The position numbers and the translations under genes are program-made. From Eubacteriales bacterium (GTDB lineage Bacteria; Bacillota; Clostridia; Lachnospirales; Lachnospiraceae), in NCBI GenBank assembly GCA_030524585.1, contig JAUNGJ010000009.1, positions 1 through 61,308 of the forward strand: a stretch of 61,308 bases of DNA. Reading direction: 5' to 3'. The notes under the pieces are model-generated. The model did no database searches, had not been told where the DNA came from, and saw only the letters and a list, made by a program, of their open reading frames with translations. Below, piece by piece: positions 1-9,400 of this stretch (the stretch's first letter is position 1; every line of letters begins with the position of its first letter).

Positions 1-2208
1 GAAGAGTGCGGCTGCGGTCACGATCATGACCATGAGCATCACCATCATCATGAGGCTGTGCAGCACACCGGCCATGAATTTGATCATGTGGGAAAGAATA
101 CCCAGCAGAAGGTATACATTATTGAGAATCTTGGCTGTGCCAACTGTGCGGCGAAGATGGAGAAAGCGATCAATGAACTGCCGGGCGTAGAGATGGCGAC
201 GATTACATACGCCACAAAGCAGCTCCGGGTTGCGGCGAATCATCAGGAGAAGCTGCTGCCGGAATTTCAGAGAATCTGCAGTTCTATTGAGCACCAGGTA
301 GTGGTGGTTCCAAGAGAAGAAACGGCATCACAGAATAAGGAGAAGAAAAGCTTCTTTGAGGAGAACAAAAAGGATATTCTGAGCATAGGTATTGGAGCGG
401 TACTGTTTATTGCCGGTGAGATTATGGAACATATGGGTGTGAATTTGATGTACAGCTCAGTAATATTCATTGCTGCTTATGTTCTGCTTGGCTGGGAGAT
501 TGTGCTGGCGGCACTGAAAAATCTCAGAAACGGCCGATTGTTTGACGAGAATTTTCTGATGAGTGTTGCAACAATTGCGGCTTTTGCTATTGGCGATTTT
601 GCAGAGGCAGTCGGCGTTATGCTCTTTTACCGTATAGGAGAGTTTTTTGAAGACGTGGCAGTAGAGCGGAGCCGGACACAGATTATGGAGGCTGTGGATA
701 TGCGTCCGGAGATTGTGAATCTGGTGCATGGCGATCATGTGGAGACGGTTCCGGCAGGCGATGTGGCTGTAGGCGATGTGATTCTGATCCGTCCGGGAGA
801 CCGCGTTGGTCTGGATGGTGTTGTGGTAGATGGAGAGAGCCGTATAGATACCTCTCCGGTGACCGGTGAACCTGTTCCGATCGCGGTGAAAGCTGGGGAC
901 GAGATTCTTTCCGGCTGTGTAAATGAGCAGGGAGTACTGAAGTTAAAGGTATCCAGGCCGCTTAGTGAATCTATGGTAACCAGAATTTTGGATTCTGTGG
1001 AAAATGCTGCGGCAAGTAAGCCGAAGATGGATCGGTTTATTACGAGATTTGCCAGAGTCTATACGCCGATTGTAGTGCTGGCGGCAGTTCTCACCGCAAT
1101 TATTCCGTCCGTGGTTACCGGGAACTGGAATCACTGGATTTATACGGCGATTACTTTCCTGGTAATCAGCTGCCCATGTGCGCTGGTGCTTAGTGTTCCC
1201 CTTGCGTTTTTCTCAGGAATCGGAGCTGGTTCCAAACGGGGAATTTTGTTCAAAGGCGGTTTGGCAATTGAAGCGCTGAAAGATGTAAAAGCTGTTGTCA
1301 TGGATAAGACCGGAACAATTACAAAGGGCGAATTTAAGGTTCAGCAGGTGCTGCCTTATGGAAATGCTTCTATGGAAACGGTTTTGAAACTGGCGGCAGA
1401 GTGTGAGCTGCAATCGACACACCCGATTGGCAGCAGTATTGTTGCAGCTGCAAGGGGAAAAAATATCACTCTTCATCAGCCGGAAAAGGCAGAAGAGATT
1501 TCCGGAAAAGGCGTTCATGCTGTTATTGATGGAAAAGAGGTTCTCTGCGGTAATCGGGCTTTGATGGAACTGCATCAGGTCGATCTGAGAGGATATCGGC
1601 ATGATCAGTATGGGACTGAGGTGCTGCTTGCGGTCAATGATACTTATATAGGCTGTTTGGTAATTGCAGATACAATAAAGGAGGATGCTGCGGAATCGGT
1701 TCAGGAGATGAAACGTCAGGGACTTGTGACGGCCATGCTGACCGGAGATGCTGCAAAGAGCGCAGAAGCGGTGGCGAATCAGACGGGCATCGATGAAGTA
1801 CATGCAAAACTCCTTCCAGGTGAGAAGCTGACAAAACTTCAGGAAATCCGCGCAAGACATGGGGCGGTCATGTTTGTTGGCGACGGAATTAATGATGCTC
1901 CGGTGCTTGCCGGTGCTGATGTGGGAGCTGCTATGGGAAGCGGAGCAGATGCGGCGATTGAAGCGGCTGATGTGGTATTTATGAACTCATCGGTGAAGGC
2001 AATTGGCGATTCTATCAGAATTGCAAAAGTTACCGGAAATATTGCTGTTCAGAATGTGGTATTTGCGCTGGCGGTAAAAGCGCTGGTAATGATTCTTGGC
2101 TTTCTCGGATACGCAAATATGTGGATGGCCGTATTTGCGGATACAGGAGTTGCAATGATCTGTGTATTGAATTCCATCCGTGCTCTGTATGCCGGAGACA
2201 GAAAATAA
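1..2208 (+). CDS. cadA: Zn/Cd/Pb-type P1B ATPase (CadA/ZntA-like), 5' end outside window
   Basis: Membrane ATPase expected to export soft divalent metals (Zn, Cd, Pb) from the cytoplasm. The frame is open from base 1, so the gene starts upstream of the window; the GTG at 58 is internal and probably not the start. Bases 1-51 encode a Cys- and His-rich stretch (ECGCGHDHDHEHHHHH). An HMA metal-binding domain with GCANCAAK follows at bases 133-156. Next come the A-domain TGEP loop, the transmembrane Cys-Pro-Cys at bases 1171-1179, the phosphorylated Asp in DKTGT (base 1303), a His-Pro motif and GDGIND. The TM7 Lys (LAVKAL) and TM8 Asp (FADTG), which mark the P1B-2 Zn/Cd/Pb group, are present. A terminator follows, then an ArsR-family sensor and a second ATPase. 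Very confident of family; exact metal is inferred. Confidence 0.93.
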   Translation, partial: EECGCGHDHDHEHHHHHEAVQHTGHEFDHVGKNTQQKVYIIENLGCANCAAKMEKAINELPGVEMATITYATKQLRVAANHQEKLLPEFQRICSSIEHQVVVVPREETASQNKEKKSFFEENKKDILSIGIGAVLFIAGEIMEHMGVNLMYSSVIFIAAYVLLGWEIVLAALKNLRNGRLFDENFLMSVATIAAFAIGDFAEAVGVMLFYRIGEFFEDVAVERSRTQIMEAVDMRPEIVNLVHGDHVETVPAGDVAVGDVILIRPGDRVGLDGVVVDGESRIDTSPVTGEPVPIAVKAGDEILSGCVNEQGVLKLKVSRPLSESMVTRILDSVENAAASKPKMDRFITRFARVYTPIVVLAAVLTAIIPSVVTGNWNHWIYTAITFLVISCPCALVLSVPLAFFSGIGAGSKRGILFKGGLAIEALKDVKAVVMDKTGTITKGEFKVQQVLPYGNASMETVLKLAAECELQSTHPIGSSIVAAARGKNITLHQPEKAEEISGKGVHAVIDGKEVLCGNRALMELHQVDLRGYRHDQYGTEVLLAVNDTYIGCLVIADTIKEDAAESVQEMKRQGLVTAMLTGDAAKSAEAVANQTGIDEVHAKLLPGEKLTKLQEIRARHGAVMFVGDGINDAPVLAGADVGAAMGSGADAAIEAADVVFMNSSVKAIGDSIRIAKVTGNIAVQNVVFALAVKALVMILGFLGYANMWMAVFADTGVAMICVLNSIRALYAGDRK

Positions 2209-2216
2209 GAACGTAG

Positions 2217-2255
2217 GACACTAAGGTTACAAAAGTTTTAACTTTAGTGTCTTTT
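2217..2255 (+). terminator. Rho-independent terminator after cadA-like gene
   Basis: A 12-bp stem (gacactaaggtt at 2217-2228 against aactttagtgtc at 2240-2251, with one G-U pair) encloses an 11-base loop and is followed by TTTT. It separates the first ATPase from the sensor and second ATPase. Confidence 0.75.
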
Positions 2256-2286
2256 CTGTTTCAGATATTGAAAAGTAAGGGTATAT

Positions 2287-2315
2287 TTGGCATAATTAAT
2301 GAGTAAACATATATC
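2287..2315 (+). promoter_or_regulatory. Putative sigma-A promoter of the arsR-ATPase operon
   Basis: TTGGCA at 2287-2292, a 17-bp spacer and TATATC at 2310-2315 make a plausible promoter, with a leader of about 30 bases to the regulator start. ArsR repressors usually bind an AT-rich dyad overlapping such a promoter. The region is AT-rich, but I see no clean 12-2-12 inverted repeat and do not assign an operator. Confidence 0.4.
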
Positions 2316-2352
2316 CAATTGAAGGTATATTTGAACTGTGAAGGGATAAAGA

Positions 2353-2715
2353 ATGAATAATTGTATGGAAGTGGAGTGCTGTGATACAGTAGTGACACAT
2401 GATGGAACGATTGAAAAGGTAAAGAAATGTATGCCTGCGGAAGAGACGATTCGTGAACTGGCAGATTTTTATAAGGTTTTTGGAGATGCCACCAGAGTTC
2501 GGATTCTATGCGTACTTCTTAAGGCTGAAGTGTGTGTGTGTGATCTGGCAGAGCTGCTGGGAATGACACAATCGGCAATTTCCCATCAGCTGCGTGTTTT
2601 AAAACAGATGAAGCTGGTAAAGAATCGGAGAGACGGGAAGACGGTGTATTATTCACTGGCAGATGGGCATATTCAGACTATTATCAGCCAGGGAATGGAG
2701 CATATCGCAGAGTAA
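2353..2715 (+). CDS. ArsR/SmtB-family metal-sensing repressor
   Basis: Winged-helix repressor of 120 residues expected to leave its operator on binding Zn, Cd or Pb. The N-terminus carries Cys4, Cys9 and Cys10, and CVCDL lies in the helix before the recognition helix, together resembling the CadC alpha3N thiolate site. HTH residues follow (MTQSAISHQLRVL). The C-terminal helix reads D-x-H-x10-H-x2-E (ADGHIQTI, then MEHIAE), the alpha5 zinc site of SmtB/CzrA. Both metal sites therefore look intact. The start has an AAGGGA ribosome binding site. It is followed after 16 bases by a second P1B ATPase and probably controls that gene, and perhaps the one upstream. Confidence 0.9.
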   Translation: MNNCMEVECCDTVVTHDGTIEKVKKCMPAEETIRELADFYKVFGDATRVRILCVLLKAEVCVCDLAELLGMTQSAISHQLRVLKQMKLVKNRRDGKTVYYSLADGHIQTIISQGMEHIAE

Positions 2716-2731
2716 TAGAGAAGGAAGGACA

Positions 2732-4594
2732 ATGACGAAGCAGACAAAGATAAAGGCGCTGATCTTATTGGCAGGCGCAATTATATATGGAATCGCATTG
2801 GCAACCACAGGCAGATATCAGATGCCTGACAGAATAAGGCTGCTTATATTTCTTGCTGCATATCTTCTGATAGGATTTGAAGTGTTTCGAAGATACCGGG
2901 ACAATCTTATGAGAAGGCGTTTTTTTGACGAGAATCTGTTGATGATTCTGGCTACGGTGGGAGCTTTTGGCGTAGGAAGATATATTGAAGCGAATGCGGC
3001 CATGCTTCTATTTGAGGTGGGTGTGATCTTTGAGGCAGCCTCAGTGGATCAGACTAAGAGAAGGATTGCGGATACGATTGATATTCGCCCGGAATATGCT
3101 ACGAGAAAAGTGCGCGGAAAAGAGTTTAAAGTTGAGCCGTCTGCACTGAAGCTTTATAATCTGATCGTAATCAAGCCCGGCGAGCGTGTACCGGTGGACT
3201 CAGTGGTAGTAACAGGAACGTCCGCACTGGATACCAAGGCGCTGACCGGCGAGGCTATGCCCCGGACAGTTGGCCCCGGAGATGCCATTTACAGTGGAAG
3301 CATCAATCTGACGGGAGTGATCGAAGCGAAGGTTACGGCGCTTTATAAGGATTCTACCGTATCCCGGATTATGGAGATGGTAGAGAAGGCGCAGGAGAAC
3401 CGTACTGATAGTGAGAGCTTTATTACCACGTTCAGCAAATACTATTCTCCGGTTATTGCTGTGATTGCGGTGCTGGTGATGATCGTGCCGTCGCTTACCT
3501 TTGCTCCGGGAACAGAGGAAATCTGGATTTACCGTGGATTGGTGGTTCTGATTGCGGCGTGTCCGGCAGGATTGGTTCTCTCGACTCCGGTAGCATTTTT
3601 GGGAGGAATTGCAAGTGCGGCCAGACAGGGAATCCTTGTGAAGGGCGGCAGCTATTTGGAAGATTTGGCAAAGGCAGATACTTTTATTTTTGATAAAACC
3701 GGGACGCTTACAGAAGGTGTGTTTAAAGTACAGGAAATCAAGGCGGTCGGGATGACAGAAGGAGAGCTGTTAAAGATTGCGGCGCATGTGGAGAGCTATT
3801 CCAACCATCCGATTGCACAATCCCTTCGGGCGGCATATAATGGGAAATATGACAAATCCAAAGTAAAGAAGATCCGGGAGGAAGCCGGTTATGGTGTCAA
3901 TGCTGTTTATGACGGTGAGTGGGTACATATCGGTAATCATCGAATGGCAGAACGCTATCAGGTGGAAACAGATCGGGTCAGGGCTTCGGGAAGTGTGCTT
4001 TACGTGATCATAAAAAATCGCTATGCAGGATATATTGTGATTTCGGACACGATTAAAAAAGATGCCGCAAGGACTCTGGATATTTTGAAAGAAAAGTATC
4101 AGGCTATGCTGGTGATGCTTACTGGCGACGGCAGGAACGCGGCAATCCGTGTGGCAAAGGAACTGCAGATGGATTATGCCTATGCGGATCTTATGCCAAA
4201 CGATAAGCTTGAACTGGTAGAAGAGTTCCTGACCGTTGAAGATAGTTCGGAAAAGGTGGCCTGTGTCGGAGATGGCATTAACGATGCCCCGATTCTTGCG
4301 AGGGCTGATGTGGGTATTGCCATGGGTGCGCTTGGTTCGGCAGCGGCGATTGAGGCTGCCGATGTGGTACTGATGGATGATGAATTGCCGCGGATCATTG
4401 ATGCGATCAAAGTGGCAAAAGAGACTATGCGTGTAGTAAGCCAGAATATATCCTTCGCGATGGCGGTCAAGGTGATTGTGCTGGCCCTTGCAGCCCTGGG
4501 ATATATTACTATGTGGGGAGCTGTGTTTGCGGATCTTGGTGTGATGCTGATATCGATTATCAATGCGGCCTGGGTGGTTAAATATTCGGCTTAG
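2732..4594 (+). CDS. Heavy-metal P1B ATPase with atypical Cys-Pro-Ala site
   Basis: Metal-transporting P-type ATPase of 620 residues without an N-terminal HMA domain. The ATG at 2732, behind AAGGAAGG, is preferred over upstream in-frame codons that overlap the regulator. A-domain LTGEAM, phosphorylation site DKTGTLT (Asp321), SNHP and VGDGINDAP are all present, as are the TM7 Lys (MAVKV) and TM8 Asp (FADLG) typical of Zn/Cd exporters. The transmembrane CPx motif reads Cys277-Pro278-Ala279, so the second Cys of the usual Cys-Pro-Cys is missing. Loss of that ligand should change metal affinity or specificity. It is probably co-transcribed with the ArsR-type sensor. Family certain; substrate unknown. 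Confidence 0.9.
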   Translation: MTKQTKIKALILLAGAIIYGIALATTGRYQMPDRIRLLIFLAAYLLIGFEVFRRYRDNLMRRRFFDENLLMILATVGAFGVGRYIEANAAMLLFEVGVIFEAASVDQTKRRIADTIDIRPEYATRKVRGKEFKVEPSALKLYNLIVIKPGERVPVDSVVVTGTSALDTKALTGEAMPRTVGPGDAIYSGSINLTGVIEAKVTALYKDSTVSRIMEMVEKAQENRTDSESFITTFSKYYSPVIAVIAVLVMIVPSLTFAPGTEEIWIYRGLVVLIAACPAGLVLSTPVAFLGGIASAARQGILVKGGSYLEDLAKADTFIFDKTGTLTEGVFKVQEIKAVGMTEGELLKIAAHVESYSNHPIAQSLRAAYNGKYDKSKVKKIREEAGYGVNAVYDGEWVHIGNHRMAERYQVETDRVRASGSVLYVIIKNRYAGYIVISDTIKKDAARTLDILKEKYQAMLVMLTGDGRNAAIRVAKELQMDYAYADLMPNDKLELVEEFLTVEDSSEKVACVGDGINDAPILARADVGIAMGALGSAAAIEAADVVLMDDELPRIIDAIKVAKETMRVVSQNISFAMAVKVIVLALAALGYITMWGAVFADLGVMLISIINAAWVVKYSA

Positions 4595-4603
4595 GAGGAA
4601 TAT

Positions 4604-5131
4604 ATGAGAAGCTATTTGGTTATGTTATTATCGGTACTTATGGCAGCCTGCGTGCTGGCAGGATGTGGAAATCAATCTCTGGAAGAAGGGATGGAACTTC
4701 TGGAAGCAGGAAAGTATGAGGAGTCGATTGAGCAATTTAAGGAGGCGGCAGATGCAGATCAGAATCCAGGAGATGCATACCGGGGAATCGGAATTGCCAG
4801 ATGGGAGCTTGGACAGTATGAGGCGGCCCGGAATGCATTTGAGTCCGCCCTTGAGCATGACGCGGAAAAGACAGCCACCATTTACAATTTTCTTGGTAAC
4901 TGTGAGATGCAGCTTGAAAATCCCAAGGCTGCACTGAATTATTATAATCTGGGTATTGCCTGCGAGGATTGCAGCGAGGAGATGCTGCAGGAAATGAAGT
5001 TCAATGAGATTGTTGCCTATGAACAATGCGGCGAGTGGGAGAATGCGAGGACGAAGCTTAAGGAGTACACCGATGCATACCCGGATGATGAGCGGGCTGC
5101 CAAGGAAGCGGAATTTTTGGAAACACAATAG
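4604..5131 (+). CDS. TPR-repeat lipoprotein
   Basis: Predicted membrane-anchored extracytoplasmic lipoprotein of 175 residues. The N-terminus is a lipoprotein signal peptide with lipobox LAGC (Cys at about residue 21). The rest is tetratricopeptide-like: helical pairs with the W-x-x-L-G/A pattern (GIARWELGQYEAARNAF, then a second unit around NFLGNCEMQLENPKAALNYY). TPR domains bind protein or peptide partners; no catalytic motif is seen. It starts 9 bases after the ATPase stop behind AGGAGG, so it may share that transcript, but nothing ties it to metal transport. Partner unknown. Confidence 0.8.
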   Translation: MRSYLVMLLSVLMAACVLAGCGNQSLEEGMELLEAGKYEESIEQFKEAADADQNPGDAYRGIGIARWELGQYEAARNAFESALEHDAEKTATIYNFLGNCEMQLENPKAALNYYNLGIACEDCSEEMLQEMKFNEIVAYEQCGEWENARTKLKEYTDAYPDDERAAKEAEFLETQ

Positions 5132-5179
5132 GATATTGGGCAGACGAACATAGACAGAAAGAAGATAGGAAGCATATAG

Positions 5180-6427
5180 ATGTTTGAGATAGAAAATGCC
5201 AAGGAGCGGGTAATCTTAGTGGGGATCAGCACCGCAGAGGATGCGGATGTGGAACAATCGCTGGATGAACTGGAGGAGCTGGCAGGAACTGCCGGCGCGG
5301 TATGCGTAGGACGCGTAATTCAGAAGCGGGAGCAGATGCACCCGGGCACTTATGTTGGGACAGGAAAGCTTGCGGAGATCAAAGATCTTCTGTGGGAATT
5401 GGAGGCTACGGGTATTATCTGTGATGACGAGCTGTCTCCGGCTCAGATTGGGAACCTGAAGGATGAACTGGATACCAAGATTATGGATCGGACACTGCTG
5501 ATTCTGGATATTTTTGCTGCAAGGGCATCCACCAGTGAAGGTAAGATACAGGTAGAGCTGGCTCAGCTCAAGTACAGACAGTCAAGACTAACCGGATATG
5601 GGACATCCCTGTCCAGGCTTGGCGGAGGAATCGGTACCAGAGGTCCGGGTGAGAAGAAGCTTGAAATGGACAGGCGCCTGATTAAGAGCCGCATCGCCAG
5701 GCTAAACCGGGAGCTTAAAGAAGTGAAAAGTCACCGGGAGGTTGCAAGGGAGCAGAGAAGACGGGATATGCTTCCGGTGATTGCCATTGTGGGATATACC
5801 AATGCCGGGAAATCCACGCTGCTGAATCGTTTGACGGGAGCCGAGGCTCTGGCAGAGGACAAGCTGTTTGCCACGCTGGATCCGACTACCAGAGGATACC
5901 GGATGGAAAGCGGACAGCAGGTACTGTTCACGGATACGGTGGGATTTATCCGGAAGCTGCCTCATCATCTGATCGATGCATTCCGGAGTACCCTGGAAGA
6001 GGCAAAGTATGCGGATATGATTCTTCATGTTGTGGATGTGGTGAGTCCTCAGATGGATGAACAGATGCATATTGTATACGAGACACTGCAGAATCTGGGC
6101 GTTCAGGATAAGCCGGTTATTACCGCATTTAACAAGCGGGATCAGTTGACCAAACCTGTGATCGTAAGAGATTTTAGGGCTGATAAAACAGTGTATATTT
6201 CGGCGCTGACCGGGGAGGGATTGGATGATCTGGAGGCGCAGATCGAAGAGCTTCTCCGGGAACAGAAGGCGGCGATCGAGCATATATTTTCATATCGGGA
6301 TGCTGCGAAGATACAGCTGATCCGCAAGTATGGAGAGCTGCTCAGTGAAGAATATTTGGAAGAAGGAATTTCTGTAAAGGCTTATGTTCCGATTCAGTTG
6401 TATGAGAAGATTCTTGCCGGGTCATAG
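5180..6427 (+). CDS. hflX: Ribosome-associated GTPase HflX
   Basis: GTPase of 415 residues that binds the 50S subunit; family members split or rescue stalled 70S ribosomes under stress. The N-terminal HflX domain includes HPGTYVGTGK and DDELSPAQIGN, and a Gly-rich linker segment reads GGGIGTRGPGE. The G domain has a P-loop GYTNAGKS at about residue 205, switch II DTVGF and NKRD as the G4 motif. Full length for the family. The start has only a modest AGGAAG site. Flanked by a lipoprotein gene and addB, with no sign of a shared function. Confidence 0.95.
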   Translation: MFEIENAKERVILVGISTAEDADVEQSLDELEELAGTAGAVCVGRVIQKREQMHPGTYVGTGKLAEIKDLLWELEATGIICDDELSPAQIGNLKDELDTKIMDRTLLILDIFAARASTSEGKIQVELAQLKYRQSRLTGYGTSLSRLGGGIGTRGPGEKKLEMDRRLIKSRIARLNRELKEVKSHREVAREQRRRDMLPVIAIVGYTNAGKSTLLNRLTGAEALAEDKLFATLDPTTRGYRMESGQQVLFTDTVGFIRKLPHHLIDAFRSTLEEAKYADMILHVVDVVSPQMDEQMHIVYETLQNLGVQDKPVITAFNKRDQLTKPVIVRDFRADKTVYISALTGEGLDDLEAQIEELLREQKAAIEHIFSYRDAAKIQLIRKYGELLSEEYLEEGISVKAYVPIQLYEKILAGS

Positions 6428-6473
6428 GATCTTTTAGGAGCAGCAGGCCGCGTACGGATACCGGGAGGAGCGT

Positions 6474-9400
6474 ATGGCGTTACAATTTATTTTTGGGGGC
6501 TCCGGTTCCGGAAAGTCCCACTATTTATATGAGAAAATCAAAAAAGAGGCAGGGGAAAACCCTGCCCTTAATTACATGGTCCTGGTGCCTGAACAATTTA
6601 CCATGCAGACACAGAAGGACCTTGTTTTGATGCATGAAAAGAAAGGCATTATGAATATCGACGTGCTAAGCTTCGGCCGTCTGGCATACCGCATTTTTGA
6701 AGAGACCGGTAAAGGAAACACACCGGTTCTGGACGATGAGGGGAAGAATCTGATCATCAGGAAGATTGCAGGGAATGTGGAGCCAAAGCTTAAGGTGCTG
6801 AAGGGCAACATGAAGCGGCTTGGCTATATCAGTGAGGTCAAATCCGTTCTTTCGGAATTTGACCAGTATGATATTGGAAGCAAAGAAATTGACCAGGTGA
6901 TGGAAAAGACCGGAGAGGAATCTTATTTTTACTATAAGCTTCAGGACATAAAGATTATTTATGAGGGTTTTCGTGAGTATCTGAAGAACCGCTATATCAC
7001 AAAGGAAGAGCTTCTGGATGTTCTGTGTCGGATCGTGCCGGAGTCCGGGATTTTGAAGAGAAGCGTAGTGGTGCTGGACGGATTTACCGGATTTACACCG
7101 GTACAGAACCGTCTGCTTGCAGAGCTTATGAAGGCCTGCAGAGATGTTGTGATCACGGTGACCATTGATAAAAGGGAGGATCCTTATACGTACGCACATC
7201 CCTGGCAGATGTTCGGGATGAGCAAGCATACCGTGGCGACTCTGACGAGGATTGCAAAGGAATGCAGAGTGGAGCAGAAGGAGCCGGTCTGGATGGATCA
7301 AAGGCCGTATTACCGCTTCCGGGACAGCAGGGCTCTGGGATTCTTAGAAGAGAATCTGTTCCGCTACAGCGGCAGACAATATGAGGGGAAACAGGAAGCG
7401 GTTGCGATCAGTGCGGCAGCGAACCCCAGAGAGGAGGCATATGCGGCGGCGGCCAGGGTACGAAAGCTGGTAAGGACAGAGGGATTCCGCTACCGGGAAA
7501 TCGGCGTGATTGTCACAGATCTGAATGGATATGGAGATTATCTGGAGCAGGCATTTTCCAGATATGAGATTCCGATCTTTATGGATTATAAAAGAAGCAT
7601 CCTGCTGAATTCTTTTGTGGAGTATGTGCGGAGTATTCTTGCGATGGTAGAGCAGAATTTTACTTATGACAGTGTCTTTCGTTTCCTCCGTGCGGGCTAC
7701 GGGCCATTTTCAGAAGAAGAGACGGATGAATTGGAGAATTATTGTCTGGCTCTGGGTATCCGCGGATATAAGAAGTGGCAGCAGCGCTGGATACGAAGAG
7801 AGCAGGATATGACGGAGGAAGAGCTGGAACGGGTCAACCATCTGCGGGTCGCACTGGTAGAACTGGTGGATGGGCTGGTATTCGTGCTGAAGCAGAAAAA
7901 AAAGACGGTGCGGGATATTACGGAAGCATTGTACCGTTTTCTGGAGCAGGGAAAGCTGCAGCAGGTTTTGAAGCAGCAGGAGGAGGACTTTGCTTCAAAA
8001 GGAGAACTGGCGCTTGCCAAAGAGTATGCCCAGGTTTATGGCGTGGTCATAGAATTATTTGATAAATTTGTAGAACTTTTGGGCGATGAGCCTGTGGGGC
8101 TGGAAGAATACTGCGAGCTTCTGGATGCGGGGTTAAACGAAGCCAAGATCGGCGTGATACCGCCGGGACTTGACCAGGTGATTGTGGGGGATGTGGAGCG
8201 TACCCGGTTAAAGGATATCAAGGCTCTTCTGGTTTTGGGGGTAAATGATTCCCTTCTGCCGGGGGCTCTTGGCCGAGTGGGTCTGCTGACAGAGAGAGAC
8301 CGGGAGAAGTTTGAGCAGGAGAAGCTCGCCCTGACACCGGGAGGCAGAGAGCAGGCGTATATTCAGAAATTCTATCTGTATCTGAACCTGACAAAGCCGG
8401 AGGAACAGCTGCACTTATTTTACAGTAAGACTGCATCTGACGGAAAGGCACTGCGGCCGGCATATCTGATTGGGGAGGTGCGGAAATTATTTCCGGAGAT
8501 TATGGTTTCCGATGAGACAAAGACGCTGCCTGCAGAGAAGGAGCTGACGCCGCGGACGGCTGTGGAAGAACTGATCCAGGGACTTCGCATGCAGGATGGA
8601 ACCGGAGGAAGTGCGTGGATGGAACTGTACAGCTGGTACAGAAGAAATCCGGAATGGGCGGAGAAGATCGAACAGCTCCTGGATGCGAATTTTTATTCCT
8701 ATCAGCCGGAGCGAATCAGCGAGATGGCGGCACAGCTTCTCTATGGGGAGCATTTTCAGAACAGTATTTCCAGGATGGAACGGTTCTCGGCTTGTGCTTT
8801 TTCCCATTTTCTTACCTATGGACTCCGGCTGAAAGAACGGCAGGAGTATGAATTTCAGGCGCTGGATCTGGGAAATGTATTTCACGGGGCCATTGAGCGG
8901 TATTCCAGAAAGGCGGAGCAGGACGGCGGCTGGACTATGCTGGATGAAATCCGGAGGAAGGAACTGGTAAAAGAGAGTGTGGAGGAAGCAGTGACCGATT
9001 ACGGCAATTCCGTACTTTACAGCTCTGCCCGGAATGAGTTCATGATTGCCCGTATCACAAGGCTGCTTGATAGGACGGTCTGGGCCCTGACCGATCAGCT
9101 TGCTAAGGGGGATTTTGTCCCGGATGCCTATGAGATGGTCTTTGAAAACGGCAAGATTGACCGCATTGATCTCTGTGAGGATCAGGATGAGGTCTATGTG
9201 AAGATTCTGGATTATAAGACCGGCCAGACGGGATTTGATATTTCCGCACTGTATCACGGCCTGCAATTGCAGCTGATGGTGTACATGAATGCAGCAGTGG
9301 AAAACGTTCAGAAGAAGTATCCGGGCAGACAGGTGATACCGGCGGGAGTATTCTACTATCGTATGAAAGATCCGCTGGTGGATAAGGCAGAGGAGCATGT

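Noticed and set aside
8487-9398. 303-codon open frame on the minus strand inside addB
   Set aside because: It is antisense to a well-supported AddB coding region that carries the Fe-S Cys and nuclease domain; its translation is Leu/Ile/His/Arg-rich without motifs and it has no ribosome binding site.
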